From Salinilacustrithrix sp034522155 (GTDB lineage: Bacteria; Actinomycetota; Acidimicrobiia; Acidimicrobiales; Salinilacustritrichaceae), in NCBI GenBank assembly GCA_034522155.1, contig JAXHLP010000002.1:124001-188000 (forward strand): DNA of 64,000 bases, in the 5' to 3' direction. Position 1 is the stretch's first letter. Each line of letters opens with the position of its first letter. The notes beneath the pieces are model-generated. The model did not search any database. It was not told where the DNA came from and worked only from the letters and a program-made list of their open reading frames with translations. The position numbers were made by a program, and so were the translations under genes. This document shows, one piece after another, positions 1 through 10,454 of the stretch.

Positions 1-510
1 ACGAGCACATCGGTCGTGCCCGGGAGCGGGCCACGTGGCCAACTCGCCGCCTTCGTGGTCGAGGTCCGCGATGTGGGGCCGCAGTCGATTGCGGGTCGTC
101 GCGCACGCTCCTACATTCGCCGGGTGCCCCTCGTGCTGGACCATCGGCGATTCGACACCGATCGACGGGCCGTCGTCGTGGGGCTGGCCAGCAGCATCGA
201 CGAGGTCGATCGGCTGGTCGGCGAAGGTGCCGACGTGATGGCCGTGATCGGGGCGCTCGACCCGGAGCCGGTGCGCGATCGTGTCGGGGTGCCCGTCACC
301 ACCGCGACGTCCGGTTCGATCCGGGCCGACGACGATCCTCGCCACGATGCCGTCGGCCCGTTCCACGACCTCCCCGCGGGTGAGCGCCTCGGGGCCTTCG
401 CCGCCGCCGCTCTCGGGGGCGCTCCGGTGTTGCTGACCACTGAGGTGCGGGCGGTCCGGCGGGTCGCCGAGATCGCCGCCCGCATCCGCGCCGCGGAGAC
501 CGGGCGATGA
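1..510 (+). CDS. Partial hypothetical protein upstream of holA
   Basis: The frame is open from the left edge, so the true start may lie outside the window; the first in-window candidate is GTG at 16. The visible 164 residues have no signal peptide or membrane segment. Alternating strand and helix patterns (VVVGLASSIDEVDRLVGEGA, then a C-terminal GAPVLLTTEVRAVRR) look faintly like the second half of a TIM barrel, and dihydropteroate synthase is the closest fold I can think of, but no catalytic motif is visible and I do not assign a function. Its TGA overlaps the ATG of holA (ATGA), so the two are probably cotranscribed and translationally coupled. Confidence 0.6.
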   Translation, partial: TSTSVVPGSGPRGQLAAFVVEVRDVGPQSIAGRRARSYIRRVPLVLDHRRFDTDRRAVVVGLASSIDEVDRLVGEGADVMAVIGALDPEPVRDRVGVPVTTATSGSIRADDDPRHDAVGPFHDLPAGERLGAFAAAALGGAPVLLTTEVRAVRRVAEIAARIRAAETGR

Positions 511-1478
511 CCCCTTGCATCCTGCTCACCGGCACCGACCCGGTCCTGCTCGCGAGCGCACGCACCGAGCTGGTGTCCGAGCTCGTCGGCGACGACGACC
601 CGTCGCTGATCGTCGCCGAGCTCGCCGGCGAGGACTACGAGATGCGTGAGCTGGTCGACGCAGCACAGACGCCGCCGTTCCTCACCGACCGACGGGTGGT
701 GGTGGGCTGTGGCATGGGGCGGTTCAACAAGGACGACCTCCCGCCGTTGCTCGCGTACCTCGAAGACCCGCTCGACACCAACGCCCTGATCCTCGAGTGG
801 TCGTCGTCGAGTGGCGGGCCCAAGGCGTTGCGCGACGCGGTCAAGGCGTGCGGCGGCGAGATCCGGCCCACGGGCCCCGGGCGCAAGGTCGGGGACTGGG
901 CGGCCGAGCAGTTCAGCGACGCCGGGCTGAAGCCGGACACCGCCGCCACGAGGCTCGTCGTCGACTGGCTGGGCGACGACGGCGGCAAGCTCCCCGGGTT
1001 GCTCGCCGTGCTCGTGTCGACCTACGGCGCAGGTGCCCGTCTGTCACCCGATGACATCGAGCCGTTCCTGGGCGACGCCGGCGGCGTGCCGCCGTGGGAC
1101 CTGACCGACGCCATCGACGACGGTGACATCCCCAAGGCCCTCACGGCGCTGACGCGCATGCTGGGCGCAGGACGGCACCCGTTGCAGATCATGGCGACGT
1201 TGCACACCCACTTCCAGCGGATGCTCCGTCTGGATGGTGCGAACGCGACCGGTGAGAAGGAGGCCGCGACCCTGCTCGGCATGAAGGGCAAGTCGACGTT
1301 CCCCGCCAAGAAGGCGCTGAATCAGGCGCGCCGGCTGGGCTCGGACCGGGTGCGCCAGTCGATCCGCTTGCTCGCCACCGCCGACCTGCAGTTGCGGGGG
1401 ACCATCGATTGGCCCGAACCGCTGGCGCTCGAGGTCCTGGTCGCCCGTCTGGCCCGGATCGCCCGGACGGCCCGCTGA
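507..1478 (+). CDS. holA: DNA polymerase III subunit delta
   Basis: This 323-residue protein has the size and order of HolA: an N-terminal nucleotide-binding-like domain with the family's early ILLTGTDPVLL strand, a central segment rich in LDTNALILEW-type strands, and a C-terminal helical collar domain (LQIMATLHTHFQRMLRL, then an ARRLGSDRVRQSIRLLATAD helix pair). Delta opens the sliding clamp in the clamp-loader complex. It lies next to rpsT (opposite strand) and near lepA, a common bacterial grouping. The start is fixed by the ATGA overlap with the preceding gene. Confidence 0.9.
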   Translation: MTPCILLTGTDPVLLASARTELVSELVGDDDPSLIVAELAGEDYEMRELVDAAQTPPFLTDRRVVVGCGMGRFNKDDLPPLLAYLEDPLDTNALILEWSSSSGGPKALRDAVKACGGEIRPTGPGRKVGDWAAEQFSDAGLKPDTAATRLVVDWLGDDGGKLPGLLAVLVSTYGAGARLSPDDIEPFLGDAGGVPPWDLTDAIDDGDIPKALTALTRMLGAGRHPLQIMATLHTHFQRMLRLDGANATGEKEAATLLGMKGKSTFPAKKALNQARRLGSDRVRQSIRLLATADLQLRGTIDWPEPLALEVLVARLARIARTAR

Positions 1479-1501
1479 GGCGCCGTCTGGATCCGGACTT
1501 C

Positions 1502-1768
1502 TCAGCTGCCGGACTCGATGGCGCGAAGGCGCTTGACGAGGCGAGACTTCTGGCGGGCAGCGGTGTTCTTGTGGAGCACGCCCTTGGACACCGCGGAGTC
1601 GATCCGACGGATCGCCGTGGCGAGCTCCTGGCCGCTGTCCTCACCGGCCTCGGCCGCCGCAATGGCGGCCTTGGTGCGGGTGTGGATCTCGGAGCGCACT
1701 GCCCGGTTGCGGACGCGCCGCTTCTCGTTCTGGCGGTTGCGCTTGATCTGGCTCTTGATGTTGGCCAC
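1502..1768 (-). CDS. rpsT: 30S ribosomal protein S20
   Basis: The 88-residue basic protein begins MANIKSQIKRNRQNEKRRVR, the classic S20 N-terminus, and ends with the usual lysine/arginine-rich helix (KNTAARQKSRLVKRL). S20 binds 16S rRNA early in 30S assembly. I chose the GTG at 1768 because it gives the canonical N-terminus and has an AGAGG ribosome-binding site 6 bases upstream; the frame stays open further upstream but that part is not S20. It converges on holA, with 23 bases between the two genes. Confidence 0.95.
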   Translation of the reverse strand: MANIKSQIKRNRQNEKRRVRNRAVRSEIHTRTKAAIAAAEAGEDSGQELATAIRRIDSAVSKGVLHKNTAARQKSRLVKRLRAIESGS

Positions 1769-1835
1769 GTCGACCTCTGCGGGAACGTGTCGGAGACTCG
1801 GGAGCGCCCACGGTCGTGGGCACGGGAACCCGGAA

Positions 1836-1841
1836 ACGGTA
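1836..1841 (-). promoter_or_regulatory. Candidate -10 element for rpsT
   Basis: TACCGT on the minus strand, about 67 bases before the rpsT start, would give a leader of roughly 60 bases. The hexamer matches the -10 form seen before many other genes in this window. No clear -35 is visible. Confidence 0.4.
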
Positions 1842-1901
1842 GCGGCTGATGGGCCGGCTGCGACAATCCCCGGGCGAGAAACCCCGTGCGAGACTCTCGG
1901 C

Positions 1902-2783
1902 GTGCCGGAGCCGATCGACCTGGGGTGGGGTGCCCGTTCGCACGTCGACGTCGACGGGGTCCGCATCGCGGTGGAGACCGCGGGTGGCGCCGGGCGCCCC
2001 GTCCTCGCCCTGCTGCACGGCTTCGCCTCCGGGACGTTCAGCTGGGCGGGCGTCGCGCCGACGTGGGCGGACCGGCACCGGGTCGTGGCCTGGGACCGAC
2101 CGCCGTTCGGTCACAGCGACCGCCCTGCGCCACCGCCGCGCGGTGCCCTGGACCCGTACGGCGTGGACGCGGTCGTCGCCACGGCCCGGGCGGTGCTCGA
2201 CGAGCATGCCGGCGACGGGCCCCTCGTGCTCGTCGGTCACTCCGCCGGGACGCTGGTCGCCACCCAACTGGTGCTGGCCGGCGGCTTCGACGTCCGCGGC
2301 GCGGTGCTGATCGCCCCAGCGCTCGCCGGCGAACCACCGGGGCTCCTCCGTCGTCTTTTCGCCCTGCCGGGTGCGAGCGCGGTCGGCGCCGCCGCGCTCA
2401 AGCTGGGGGTGCGTGGCGCCCGCGTGGCGCTTCGTCGTGTCGGCCAGCACGGCACGCCCCTCATCGAGGCCACGGGCGCGGAGACGGCGCGCTCGCTGCG
2501 TCGGCCGGGAACCGCCGAGGCGCTGGTGCACCTCACCACGACCTGGGAACGCCCGGCGCTGCTCGACGACCTCGGCCCGCTCGGCGTCCCGACGTCGGTC
2601 ATCGGCGGCATCGACGACCGCATCTCCACGCCCACGGCCACCCGCGACGTCGCGGATCGCCTCGCCGCCGAGCTCCACCTGCTGGAACGGGTCGGGCACG
2701 CGCCCCACGAACAGGTCCCCGGTCTCGTCGCGTCGCTGGTGAGCGAGTTCGTGGAGTCCGTGGTGGAGGAGGGTGGCCGGTAG
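1902..2783 (+). CDS. Alpha/beta hydrolase
   Basis: This 293-residue alpha/beta hydrolase fold protein has an oxyanion-hole HG in LLHGFASG, a nucleophile elbow GHSAGT, a late acid in GGIDDRIS and a catalytic His in VGHAPHEQ. The substrate cannot be read from the sequence. A GTG at 1902 is the first start that gives a compact fold; the frame is open further upstream, where it overlaps rpsT antisense. The TAG stop overlaps a -10-like hexamer for lepA, 15 bases before its ATG. Confidence 0.8.
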   Translation: MPEPIDLGWGARSHVDVDGVRIAVETAGGAGRPVLALLHGFASGTFSWAGVAPTWADRHRVVAWDRPPFGHSDRPAPPPRGALDPYGVDAVVATARAVLDEHAGDGPLVLVGHSAGTLVATQLVLAGGFDVRGAVLIAPALAGEPPGLLRRLFALPGASAVGAAALKLGVRGARVALRRVGQHGTPLIEATGAETARSLRRPGTAEALVHLTTTWERPALLDDLGPLGVPTSVIGGIDDRISTPTATRDVADRLAAELHLLERVGHAPHEQVPGLVASLVSEFVESVVEEGGR

Positions 2784-2786
2784 CGT
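2781..2786 (+). promoter_or_regulatory. -10 element for lepA, overlapping a stop codon
   Basis: TAGCGT lies 12 bases before the lepA ATG, and its first three bases are the TAG stop of the upstream hydrolase. Its position fits transcription starting at or very near the start codon. Confidence 0.45.
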
Positions 2787-2798
2787 TCAGGGTTCCCC

Positions 2799-4598
<1,800 letters not shown>

Positions 4599-4618
4599 CC
4601 GCGCGCGACGAGCGCCAT

Positions 4619-4635
4619 CCAACCCGGCGGGTTGG
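4619..4635. terminator. Hairpin between convergent lepA and metY
   Basis: A perfect 7-bp stem (CCAACCC / GGGTTGG) with a 3-base GGC loop sits 21 bases after lepA and 19 before the end of metY. It has no U-tract; such hairpins are common terminators in GC-rich actinobacteria and this one could serve both strands. Confidence 0.55.
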
Positions 4636-4653
4636 CCCGAGTCCTGCGGCGTA

Positions 4654-5952
4654 TCATCCCGACGTCGCGGCGGCCAGGCCCTGGTCGAGGTCGGCGATGA
4701 GGTCGGCGGGGTCCTCGATGCCGATCGAGAGCCGGACCACACCGGGGCCGGCACCGGCGGCTTCGAGCTGCTCGGGCTCGAGTTGGCGGTGGGTGGTCGA
4801 CGCCGGGTGGATGACCAGCGAGCGGGTGTCGCCGAGGTTGGCGACGTGGGTGAACAGGTCGAGGCTGTCGACGAGCTGGACGCACGCGTCGTAGCCGCCC
4901 TTGACCCGGATCGTGAACAGCGCGCCCGCGCCCTTCGGGCAGAGACGCTCAGCCCGCTCCTTGTACGGCGAGGAATCGAGACCGGCGTAGTCGACGGCCT
5001 CGACCCGGTCGTCGTTCTCGAGCCAGTTGGCGACCTCGACCGCGTTGTCGACGTGCTTGCGCATCCGCAGGCTCAGCGTTTCGATGCCGAGGAGCGTGTA
5101 GTGCGCGCCCTGCGGGTTCATGGTCATGCCGAGGTCGCGGAGGCCGACGGCGATGGTGTTGAACGTGAACGCCATCGGGCCGAGCGCCTCGGCGAACACG
5201 AGGCCGTGGTAGGCGGGCTCGGGTTCGGACAGCGACGGGAACTTGTCGGACGCCATCCAGTCGAACGTGCCCGAGTCGACGACCACGCCGCCGGTCACCG
5301 TCCCGTTGCCGGTGAGGTACTTCGTGGCCGAGTGCACCACGAGGGTGGCGCCGTGCTCGATCGGCCGGCACAGGTAGGGCGTGGCCGAGGTGTTGTCGAC
5401 GATGAGCGGGATGCCGTGGCGGTCGGCGATCTCGGCGATCACGGGTAGGTCGGTGATGTAGCCACCGGGGTTGGCGATGCTCTCGCAGAAGATCGCCCGC
5501 GTGTCGTCGTCACACGCGGCGGCCACAGCGTCGGTGTCGTCGAAGTCGACGAAGGTCGCCGACCAGCCGAACCGCGTGATGGTCTGGGAGAACTGGGTGA
5601 CCGAACCGCCGTACAGGCGGGTCGACACGACGACGTTCCTGCCCGGGCTCATCAGCGGGAACAGGGCGAGGATCTGGGCGGCGTGGCCGGACGAGCAGCC
5701 GACAGCGCCCGCCCCACCCTCGAGCGCGGCGACGCGGTTCTGGAGCGCGAACACCGTCGGGTTGGTGAGGCGAGAGTAGATGAACCCGACCTCCTCCAGG
5801 TTGAACAACCTTGCCGCGTGGTCGGCATCGCGGAACACGAACGAGGTCGACTGGTAGATGGGCGGCTGCACGGCACCGGTGGTGGGGTCGGGCTCGGCGG
5901 CAGCATGCAGGAGCATGGTGTCGAAGCCGTGCTGGGGTGCCTCGTCGGCCAT
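4654..5952 (-). CDS. metY: O-acetylhomoserine aminocarboxypropyltransferase
   Basis: The 432-residue PLP enzyme belongs to the Cys/Met metabolism family. The start PDPTTGAVQPPIYQSTSFVF, the YSRLTNPTV segment, CSSGHAAQ and the PLP-lysine motif SATKYLTGN are all present, and the length fits MetY (about 430) better than MetB/MetC (about 390). It joins sulfide (or methanethiol) to O-acetylhomoserine to make homocysteine (or methionine). The start has a GAGAGGA ribosome-binding site. It is transcribed away from the thiamine-binding protein gene. Confidence 0.9.
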   Translation of the reverse strand: MADEAPQHGFDTMLLHAAAEPDPTTGAVQPPIYQSTSFVFRDADHAARLFNLEEVGFIYSRLTNPTVFALQNRVAALEGGAGAVGCSSGHAAQILALFPLMSPGRNVVVSTRLYGGSVTQFSQTITRFGWSATFVDFDDTDAVAAACDDDTRAIFCESIANPGGYITDLPVIAEIADRHGIPLIVDNTSATPYLCRPIEHGATLVVHSATKYLTGNGTVTGGVVVDSGTFDWMASDKFPSLSEPEPAYHGLVFAEALGPMAFTFNTIAVGLRDLGMTMNPQGAHYTLLGIETLSLRMRKHVDNAVEVANWLENDDRVEAVDYAGLDSSPYKERAERLCPKGAGALFTIRVKGGYDACVQLVDSLDLFTHVANLGDTRSLVIHPASTTHRQLEPEQLEAAGAGPGVVRLSIGIEDPADLIADLDQGLAAATSG

Positions 5953-6039
5953 CGTCGTTCCTCTCGATCGTCGTTTGGAGTCGCGCTTGTTCGCGGGTCA
6001 CCCGGAACCTAGGTCACGTGGTCGTGCGACGATGGTGCC

Positions 6040-6339
6040 ATGATCGCCGCCTTCTCCATCAGCCCGTCCGGGACGGGCCCATCGGTCAGCGCCGCCGTGG
6101 CCGAGGCCGTCGGCATCGTCCGCGACAGCGGGCTGCCGAACGAGACCAACGCCATGTTCACCAACGTCGAGGGGGACTGGGACGAGGTGATGGGCGTCAT
6201 CAAGCAGTGCGTCGACACCATCGCCGAAACCGCGCCGCGCGTGGGCGTGGTGATCAAGATCGATCACAAGCCGGGCGTCACCGACGGGCTGTCGTCGAAG
6301 GTGGCCTCGGTCGAGGCTCACCTCAGCGATGGCGAGTAG
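6040..6339 (+). CDS. MTH1187-family thiamine-binding protein
   Basis: This 99-residue protein matches the small MTH1187/YkoF-like family: an early SISPSGTGPSVS, the NAMFTNVEGDWDEVMGVIKQ core and APRVGVVIKIDHKPG strand are diagnostic. Family members are cytoplasmic homo-oligomers that bind thiamine or related pyrimidines. It ends 3 bases before the end of the convergent glutathione peroxidase gene, leaving no room for a separate terminator. Confidence 0.85.
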   Translation: MIAAFSISPSGTGPSVSAAVAEAVGIVRDSGLPNETNAMFTNVEGDWDEVMGVIKQCVDTIAETAPRVGVVIKIDHKPGVTDGLSSKVASVEAHLSDGE

Positions 6340-6342
6340 CGC

Positions 6343-6885
6343 CTACTTCGCCAGCTCCTCGTCGATGGCGGCGACCAGGTTCGGGTCGTCGGGCGGGGTG
6401 GTGGGAGCGAACCGGGCGACGACCTCGCCGGAGCGGCTGACGAGGAACTTCTCGAAGTTCCACAGCACGTCGGGGTCCTCGCTCGGCGTCATCCCGTGGC
6501 TCTTGAGTCCCTCGCGCATCTCGGCCTTGCCGTCGGCGGTGGGTGCCGCGTTCGTGAGCGCGCCGTAGAGCGGGTGCTGGCCGTCGCCGACGACGCTGAT
6601 CTTGGACATCACGGGGAAGGTGACCGAGTAGTTGGTGGAGCAGAACTCGGCGATCTCGTCGTCGGTGCCGGGCTCCTGGCCGGCGAAGTCGTTGGCCGGG
6701 AAGCCGAGCACGGTGAAGCCTTGGTCGGCCTTCTTGGCGTACAGCTCCTGCAGTCCCTCGTATTGGGGCGTGAGCCCGCACTGCGAAGCGACGTTGACGA
6801 CCAGGACGACGTCGCCCGCGTGGTCGGCCAGCGTGCCGGTCGTGCCGTCCATCTTGTCGAACTCGATCTCGGTCAGTGTGGTCAT
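6343..6885 (-). CDS. Glutathione peroxidase family protein
   Basis: The 180-residue protein has the catalytic set of the family: Cys36 in NVASQCGLTP, Gln70 in GFPANDFAGQEPG and Trp142 in WNFEK. The peroxidatic residue is cysteine, not selenocysteine. Bacterial Cys forms usually take electrons from thioredoxin and reduce lipid or organic hydroperoxides. The start is preceded by an AGGAG site. Confidence 0.92.
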   Translation of the reverse strand: MTTLTEIEFDKMDGTTGTLADHAGDVVLVVNVASQCGLTPQYEGLQELYAKKADQGFTVLGFPANDFAGQEPGTDDEIAEFCSTNYSVTFPVMSKISVVGDGQHPLYGALTNAAPTADGKAEMREGLKSHGMTPSEDPDVLWNFEKFLVSRSGEVVARFAPTTPPDDPNLVAAIDEELAK

Positions 6886-7001
6886 GACATCTCCTGGGGT
6901 TGCTGGGGCTCGATGATGGCGATATCCGTGCCGGCTGGTGGGGGCGAGGCGCAGCCGATCAACGCTCGAAACGAGGAGCTCGCGCCGGGGCGACCAGTGG
7001 C

Positions 7002-7643
7002 CTACGCGCTGAGCTTTTCACGAACGCGGTTGATCATCAGGCGCATGGTCTCCACGTCCTGGGCGCCGGGGATGACGGCCTTGTCCTCGATCACGAACGT
7101 TGGGACCGCGGTGATCTGGCGGTCGGCGGCGGCCTGGAGATCGGCGGCGACCTGGTCGCGGCCGGCGTCGGCGGCGATCGCCTCGGCGGCCAGGTCGCGG
7201 TCGGCTCCTGCGTCGACGGCGTACTCGACGAGGTTGGCCGTGTCGGCCACGTTGGCGCCCTCGGTGAAGTAGGCGCGGAACAGACGGTCGTGGAGCACGT
7301 GGGCCGTGTCGAGTCCGTAGGTGTCCTCGACCCACGCAACGAGCATCAGCGCCGGCAGGCTCGTGACCCGCTGGGCGATGTCGAAGCGGTACTCGATGCC
7401 GGCCTCGGCGCCGAGATCACCCAGGCGCTTCGTCATGCCGTCGAACGCGCCCGGGCCGTACTTGCGGTCGATCGCCGAGCGCAGGTCCTTGGGTTCGGGG
7501 GTCGCCGTCGGGTCGAGCTGGAACGCCCGCCAGCGCACCTCCACCTCGTCGGCGAAGTCGAGTTGGGCGATCGCCTGCTCGAGCCGGGTCTTGCCCAGAT
7601 AGCACCACGGACAGACGACGTCGGACCACACATCGATGCGCAT
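7002..7643 (-). CDS. DsbA-family oxidoreductase (FrnE-like)
   Basis: This 213-residue protein opens with MRIDVWSDVVCPWCYLG, a CPWC thioredoxin-fold active site at residues 11-14 with no signal peptide, and continues with the long helical insertion of the FrnE/2-hydroxychromene isomerase-like branch; AVPTFVIED is the cis-proline loop. A cytoplasmic thiol-disulfide exchange role is likely. I prefer the ATG at 7643 to a TTG 12 bases earlier because it starts directly at the first strand. Confidence 0.88.
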   Translation of the reverse strand: MRIDVWSDVVCPWCYLGKTRLEQAIAQLDFADEVEVRWRAFQLDPTATPEPKDLRSAIDRKYGPGAFDGMTKRLGDLGAEAGIEYRFDIAQRVTSLPALMLVAWVEDTYGLDTAHVLHDRLFRAYFTEGANVADTANLVEYAVDAGADRDLAAEAIAADAGRDQVAADLQAAADRQITAVPTFVIEDKAVIPGAQDVETMRLMINRVREKLSA

Positions 7644-7815
7644 ACCCGGTGCCAACCCCGTGGATGGCGCTGCTGTTCCGGAGTCACCAGCGCGTGAGGG
7701 TTCCGAGCCCGTCGACGGTCGCCGCCATCTCGCCCTCGGGTGCCCAGCAAGACGGATGCTGGCGCGAATCCTTCGACCGGCGATCCCGCCGGGGGTTCTT
7801 GTCGGTGGTCGTGCG

Positions 7816-7821
7816 TATGGT
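7816..7821 (+). promoter_or_regulatory. -10 element for the HNH gene
   Basis: TATGGT lies 7 bases before the ATG at 7829, with no Shine-Dalgarno between, fitting a leaderless transcript. Confidence 0.45.
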
Positions 7822-7828
7822 CGATTCC

Positions 7829-9262
7829 ATGATGTTCGGAGCGGATGTGTGCAGTGAGGTGGAAGCGGTGGGCGAGCATGTCGCCGCGCTGTGCGCAGCT
7901 TTGGACCCGGGCCTGGTGGGTGATCATGAGATCGAGCCGGTGTTCGATGCGTTGGTGGCGATGGGCAAGCGCATCGACGGGGCCGTGGTCCGGCTCACGG
8001 CCCGCTACGAGGCCGCCGGCGCGTGGAAACACAACGGGGAGCGCTCGGCGGCTGATGACGTGGCCCGCAAGACCGGTACGTCACCAGCCACGGCGCGTCG
8101 CCGAGCCGAGACGTCCAAGCGGCTGGCCGAACTGTCCGACACCGACCGGGCGGTAGCGGACGGGGAGTTGTCGTCGGAGCAGGCCGAGCAGGTGGCCTCG
8201 GGGGCCTCGGCCTCACCCGACGACGAGGGCGACCTGTTGGACTCGGCGCGCAAGGAGCCGTTGCCGGCCCTGCGCCGCAAGGCCGCCCAGTCCCGGGCCC
8301 GGGCCGATCGGGACCGGACGGCGCGTCAGCGCCGCCTGCATGCCAGGCGGCGGGTGTCGCGCTGGATCGACGACGACGGCCTGTACAACCTGTTGACCAA
8401 GCTCACCCCCGAACTGGGCGCGGAGATCGACGCGTTCCTCAAACCCCGGATCGACCAGCGCTACGCCGACGCCCGCCACGCCGGGCGCTACGAGTCCTAT
8501 GAGGCCTACGCCGCCGATGTGATCGCCGACCTGCTCACCGGCCGGGCCCAGCGCACCACCACGTCCCCGGGCTCGACATCACCGGACCCGGCGGCACCAG
8601 ACCCGGCATCGGCGGGCTCGACACCGCCGGACGAGCCACCCTCGGCGGGACAGTCGAAGCGGTCGTCGAACCCGGCCGTGCGCCCCGACCGCAAAGTGAT
8701 CGCCACCATCGACCTGCACGCCCTCAACCGCGGCCGAGTCACCGACGGCGAGACCTGTGAGATCGCCGGCGTCGGTCCCGTGCCGGTGCCCCTGGTGCGG
8801 TCGATGCTCTCCGACGCCTTCCTCACCCTCGTGATCAAGGACGGGGTCGACATCATCCATGTCACCCACCTCGGCCGCCAGGTCACCGCCCACCAACGCA
8901 GCGCCCTCGAAGCCCGCGGCTACCGCTGCGAAGTCGACGGCTGCGGCTCCACCCACCACCTCGAGATCGACCACGTCACCGGCTGGACCCTCACCGAAAC
9001 CACCACCGTCGACGACCTCGCCTGGCTCTGTGCCCACCACCACGACCGCAAGACCCGAGAGAACCTCATCCTCGAAGGCCCCACCGGCCACCGAAGACTC
9101 GTGCCCCGCACGGGGCCGGCCAGGGCGGCGAACACCACCACCAGCCACGCCGACGGCGACGCCGGCGCGAACCGCCTCGAACCCGACGCGGACGACCACA
9201 CCCCAGAACCCGACAACGCGGGCCCGCCGAGTCAACCCGACCTGTTCACCACCGCCACGTGA
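7829..9262 (+). CDS. DUF222 / HNH endonuclease (13E12-type) protein
   Basis: The 477-residue protein has the actinobacterial 13E12 layout: an N-terminal helical DUF222 region with an Ala/Arg-rich coiled stretch, a variable Ser/Pro/Thr linker near residue 255, and a C-terminal HNH nuclease with CEVDGCGSTHHLEIDH and LCAHHHDRKT. Such genes are multicopy in actinobacteria and are suspected of mobility or defence roles, but their function is unproven. Starts at 7817 (ATG) and 7829/7832 (ATG) are possible; a -10-like TATGGT favours 7829. Confidence 0.85.
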   Translation: MMFGADVCSEVEAVGEHVAALCAALDPGLVGDHEIEPVFDALVAMGKRIDGAVVRLTARYEAAGAWKHNGERSAADDVARKTGTSPATARRRAETSKRLAELSDTDRAVADGELSSEQAEQVASGASASPDDEGDLLDSARKEPLPALRRKAAQSRARADRDRTARQRRLHARRRVSRWIDDDGLYNLLTKLTPELGAEIDAFLKPRIDQRYADARHAGRYESYEAYAADVIADLLTGRAQRTTTSPGSTSPDPAAPDPASAGSTPPDEPPSAGQSKRSSNPAVRPDRKVIATIDLHALNRGRVTDGETCEIAGVGPVPVPLVRSMLSDAFLTLVIKDGVDIIHVTHLGRQVTAHQRSALEARGYRCEVDGCGSTHHLEIDHVTGWTLTETTTVDDLAWLCAHHHDRKTRENLILEGPTGHRRLVPRTGPARAANTTTSHADGDAGANRLEPDADDHTPEPDNAGPPSQPDLFTTAT

Positions 9263-9363
9263 CTGTCCCCGACCTGCCGGGTGTCGCGTCGTCGCCCGGC
9301 TCGGCCTCGGGGATTCCATGGATGCAACCGGGATGCAACCGGCAGCCGATCGTCGTCCGACGA

Positions 9364-9926
9364 TCAGTCGTCGCGCGTCGTGAGGACGTTGACGAGGTCG
9401 AGACCGCAGCCAGCCAGGTTCAAGGACTCCTGGTCGCGCGCGACGTTTCCTCGCGTGGGCGCGAGACGAATGAAGCCGACCGCGGCGAAGAGCGCACCAA
9501 ACGGGTACAGCCACCACTGTCCGGCGAGGAAGAATCCAACGAATCCGACGAGCGCGGCGGACTCCGCGAACGCCATGCGAAGGAAGAAGCGGGTCCGGTA
9601 GGCGTCGATCAACGCGTCGCGCGATGAGCAGTCGAGCGACGGCTCGAGAAGTCGAGGAGCGAACAGGCTCAGGAGCCCGTAGCCCGCAACACCGACGGCC
9701 ACGACACTCCCTGCGATGGCTTCCTCGGCGCCCGTCCATGCCGGTCGACAGGACGTGACGACGACGCCGATGAGAACGACGCCACGGCGAAGGTCGTGAA
9801 CAGCAGACGCAGCAGTTGCAGGGATGTTCGTCTCCTTCGCGCGTCGGATGCCAGGACGGTACGGACCCAGAGCAGTGTCTTGGACGAGAACCACCCCGGA
9901 TCCTCGCCGCGAGCGTGTTCCGTCAC
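9364..9926 (-). pseudogene. Small membrane protein, single-base frameshift
   Basis: Two reading frames join into one 187-residue membrane protein if one base is restored near 9783-9788: the first part (GTG at 9926) reads LLRLLFTTFAVAS and the second continues VVLIGVVVT, then two further hydrophobic segments (VGFVGFFLAGQWWLYPFGAL). About three or four membrane helices are predicted by eye. I recognise no family. The total length (563 bases) is one short of a whole number of codons, consistent with one deletion, whether real or a read error. Confidence 0.6.
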
Positions 9927-9998
9927 GCCGCCAGTGTGGCCGACCGGGCGCGAGCAGTCGGCGAACCGGATCTCGGCGCAGGATGAACGTTCCCGGGA

Positions 9999-10004
9999 TA
10001 CCGT
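9999..10004 (+). promoter_or_regulatory. -10 element for the VOC protein gene
   Basis: TACCGT, 8 bases before the ATG at 10013, with no ribosome-binding site; probable leaderless start. Confidence 0.45.
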
Positions 10005-10012
10005 TCGCCTCG

Positions 10013-10402
10013 ATGAAGCCGCAGTTGAACCACATCATCGTGGCGGCGCACGACAAGCACACCTCCGCCGACTTCCTCGCCGAGATCCTCGGCCTCGATG
10101 TGCCGATCACGTGGGGTCACTTCGCACAAGTGGAGACGGGCAACGGGGTGGGCATCGACTTCGTCGACGCCGACGAGGTCCACTCGATGCACCTGGCGTT
10201 CCTCGTGACCGAGGCCGAGTTCGACGAGATCTTCGGCCGGATCCAGGCGGCAGGCATCGAGTACTGGGCCGATCCGATGCGGTCGCGTCCGGGCGAGATC
10301 AACACCAACGACGGCGGTCGAGGCGTCTACTTCCCCGACCCGAGCGGCAACTTCCTCGAGATCCTCACCCGTCCGTACGGATCGGGCCCGAAGTCCGCCT
10401 GA
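10013..10402 (+). CDS. VOC (glyoxalase/bleomycin-resistance fold) protein
   Basis: The 129-residue protein begins MKPQLNHIIVAAHDKHTSAD with the metal-ligand His of VOC proteins and ends GRGVYFPDPSGNFLEILT, whose late Glu is the other typical ligand. These folds act as dimers in glyoxalases, dioxygenases and binding proteins; the substrate is not evident. An in-frame ATG at 9983 exists, but the start at 10013 sits right behind a TACCGT -10 element and begins the first strand. It is intact, although the genes on both sides are frameshifted. Confidence 0.85.
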   Translation: MKPQLNHIIVAAHDKHTSADFLAEILGLDVPITWGHFAQVETGNGVGIDFVDADEVHSMHLAFLVTEAEFDEIFGRIQAAGIEYWADPMRSRPGEINTNDGGRGVYFPDPSGNFLEILTRPYGSGPKSA

Positions 10403-10440
10403 TCCTGCGACCTCGTTCCGACTCCGGCGTCACTTCGCCG

Positions 10441-10446
10441 TAGGAT
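10441..10446 (+). promoter_or_regulatory. -10 element for bioB
   Basis: TAGGAT, 8 bases before the bioB ATG, without a Shine-Dalgarno. Confidence 0.45.
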
Positions 10447-10454
10447 CGCCGGCC

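Noticed and set aside
1..510. ComEC or ComEA as the gene before holA
   Set aside because: Both are common there, but the fragment has no membrane helices, HhH motif or metallo-beta-lactamase tail.
7829..9262. The DUF222-HNH gene as part of a mobile element or intein
   Set aside because: No flanking repeats, recombinase or split host gene are visible; such genes occur as free-standing chromosomal copies.
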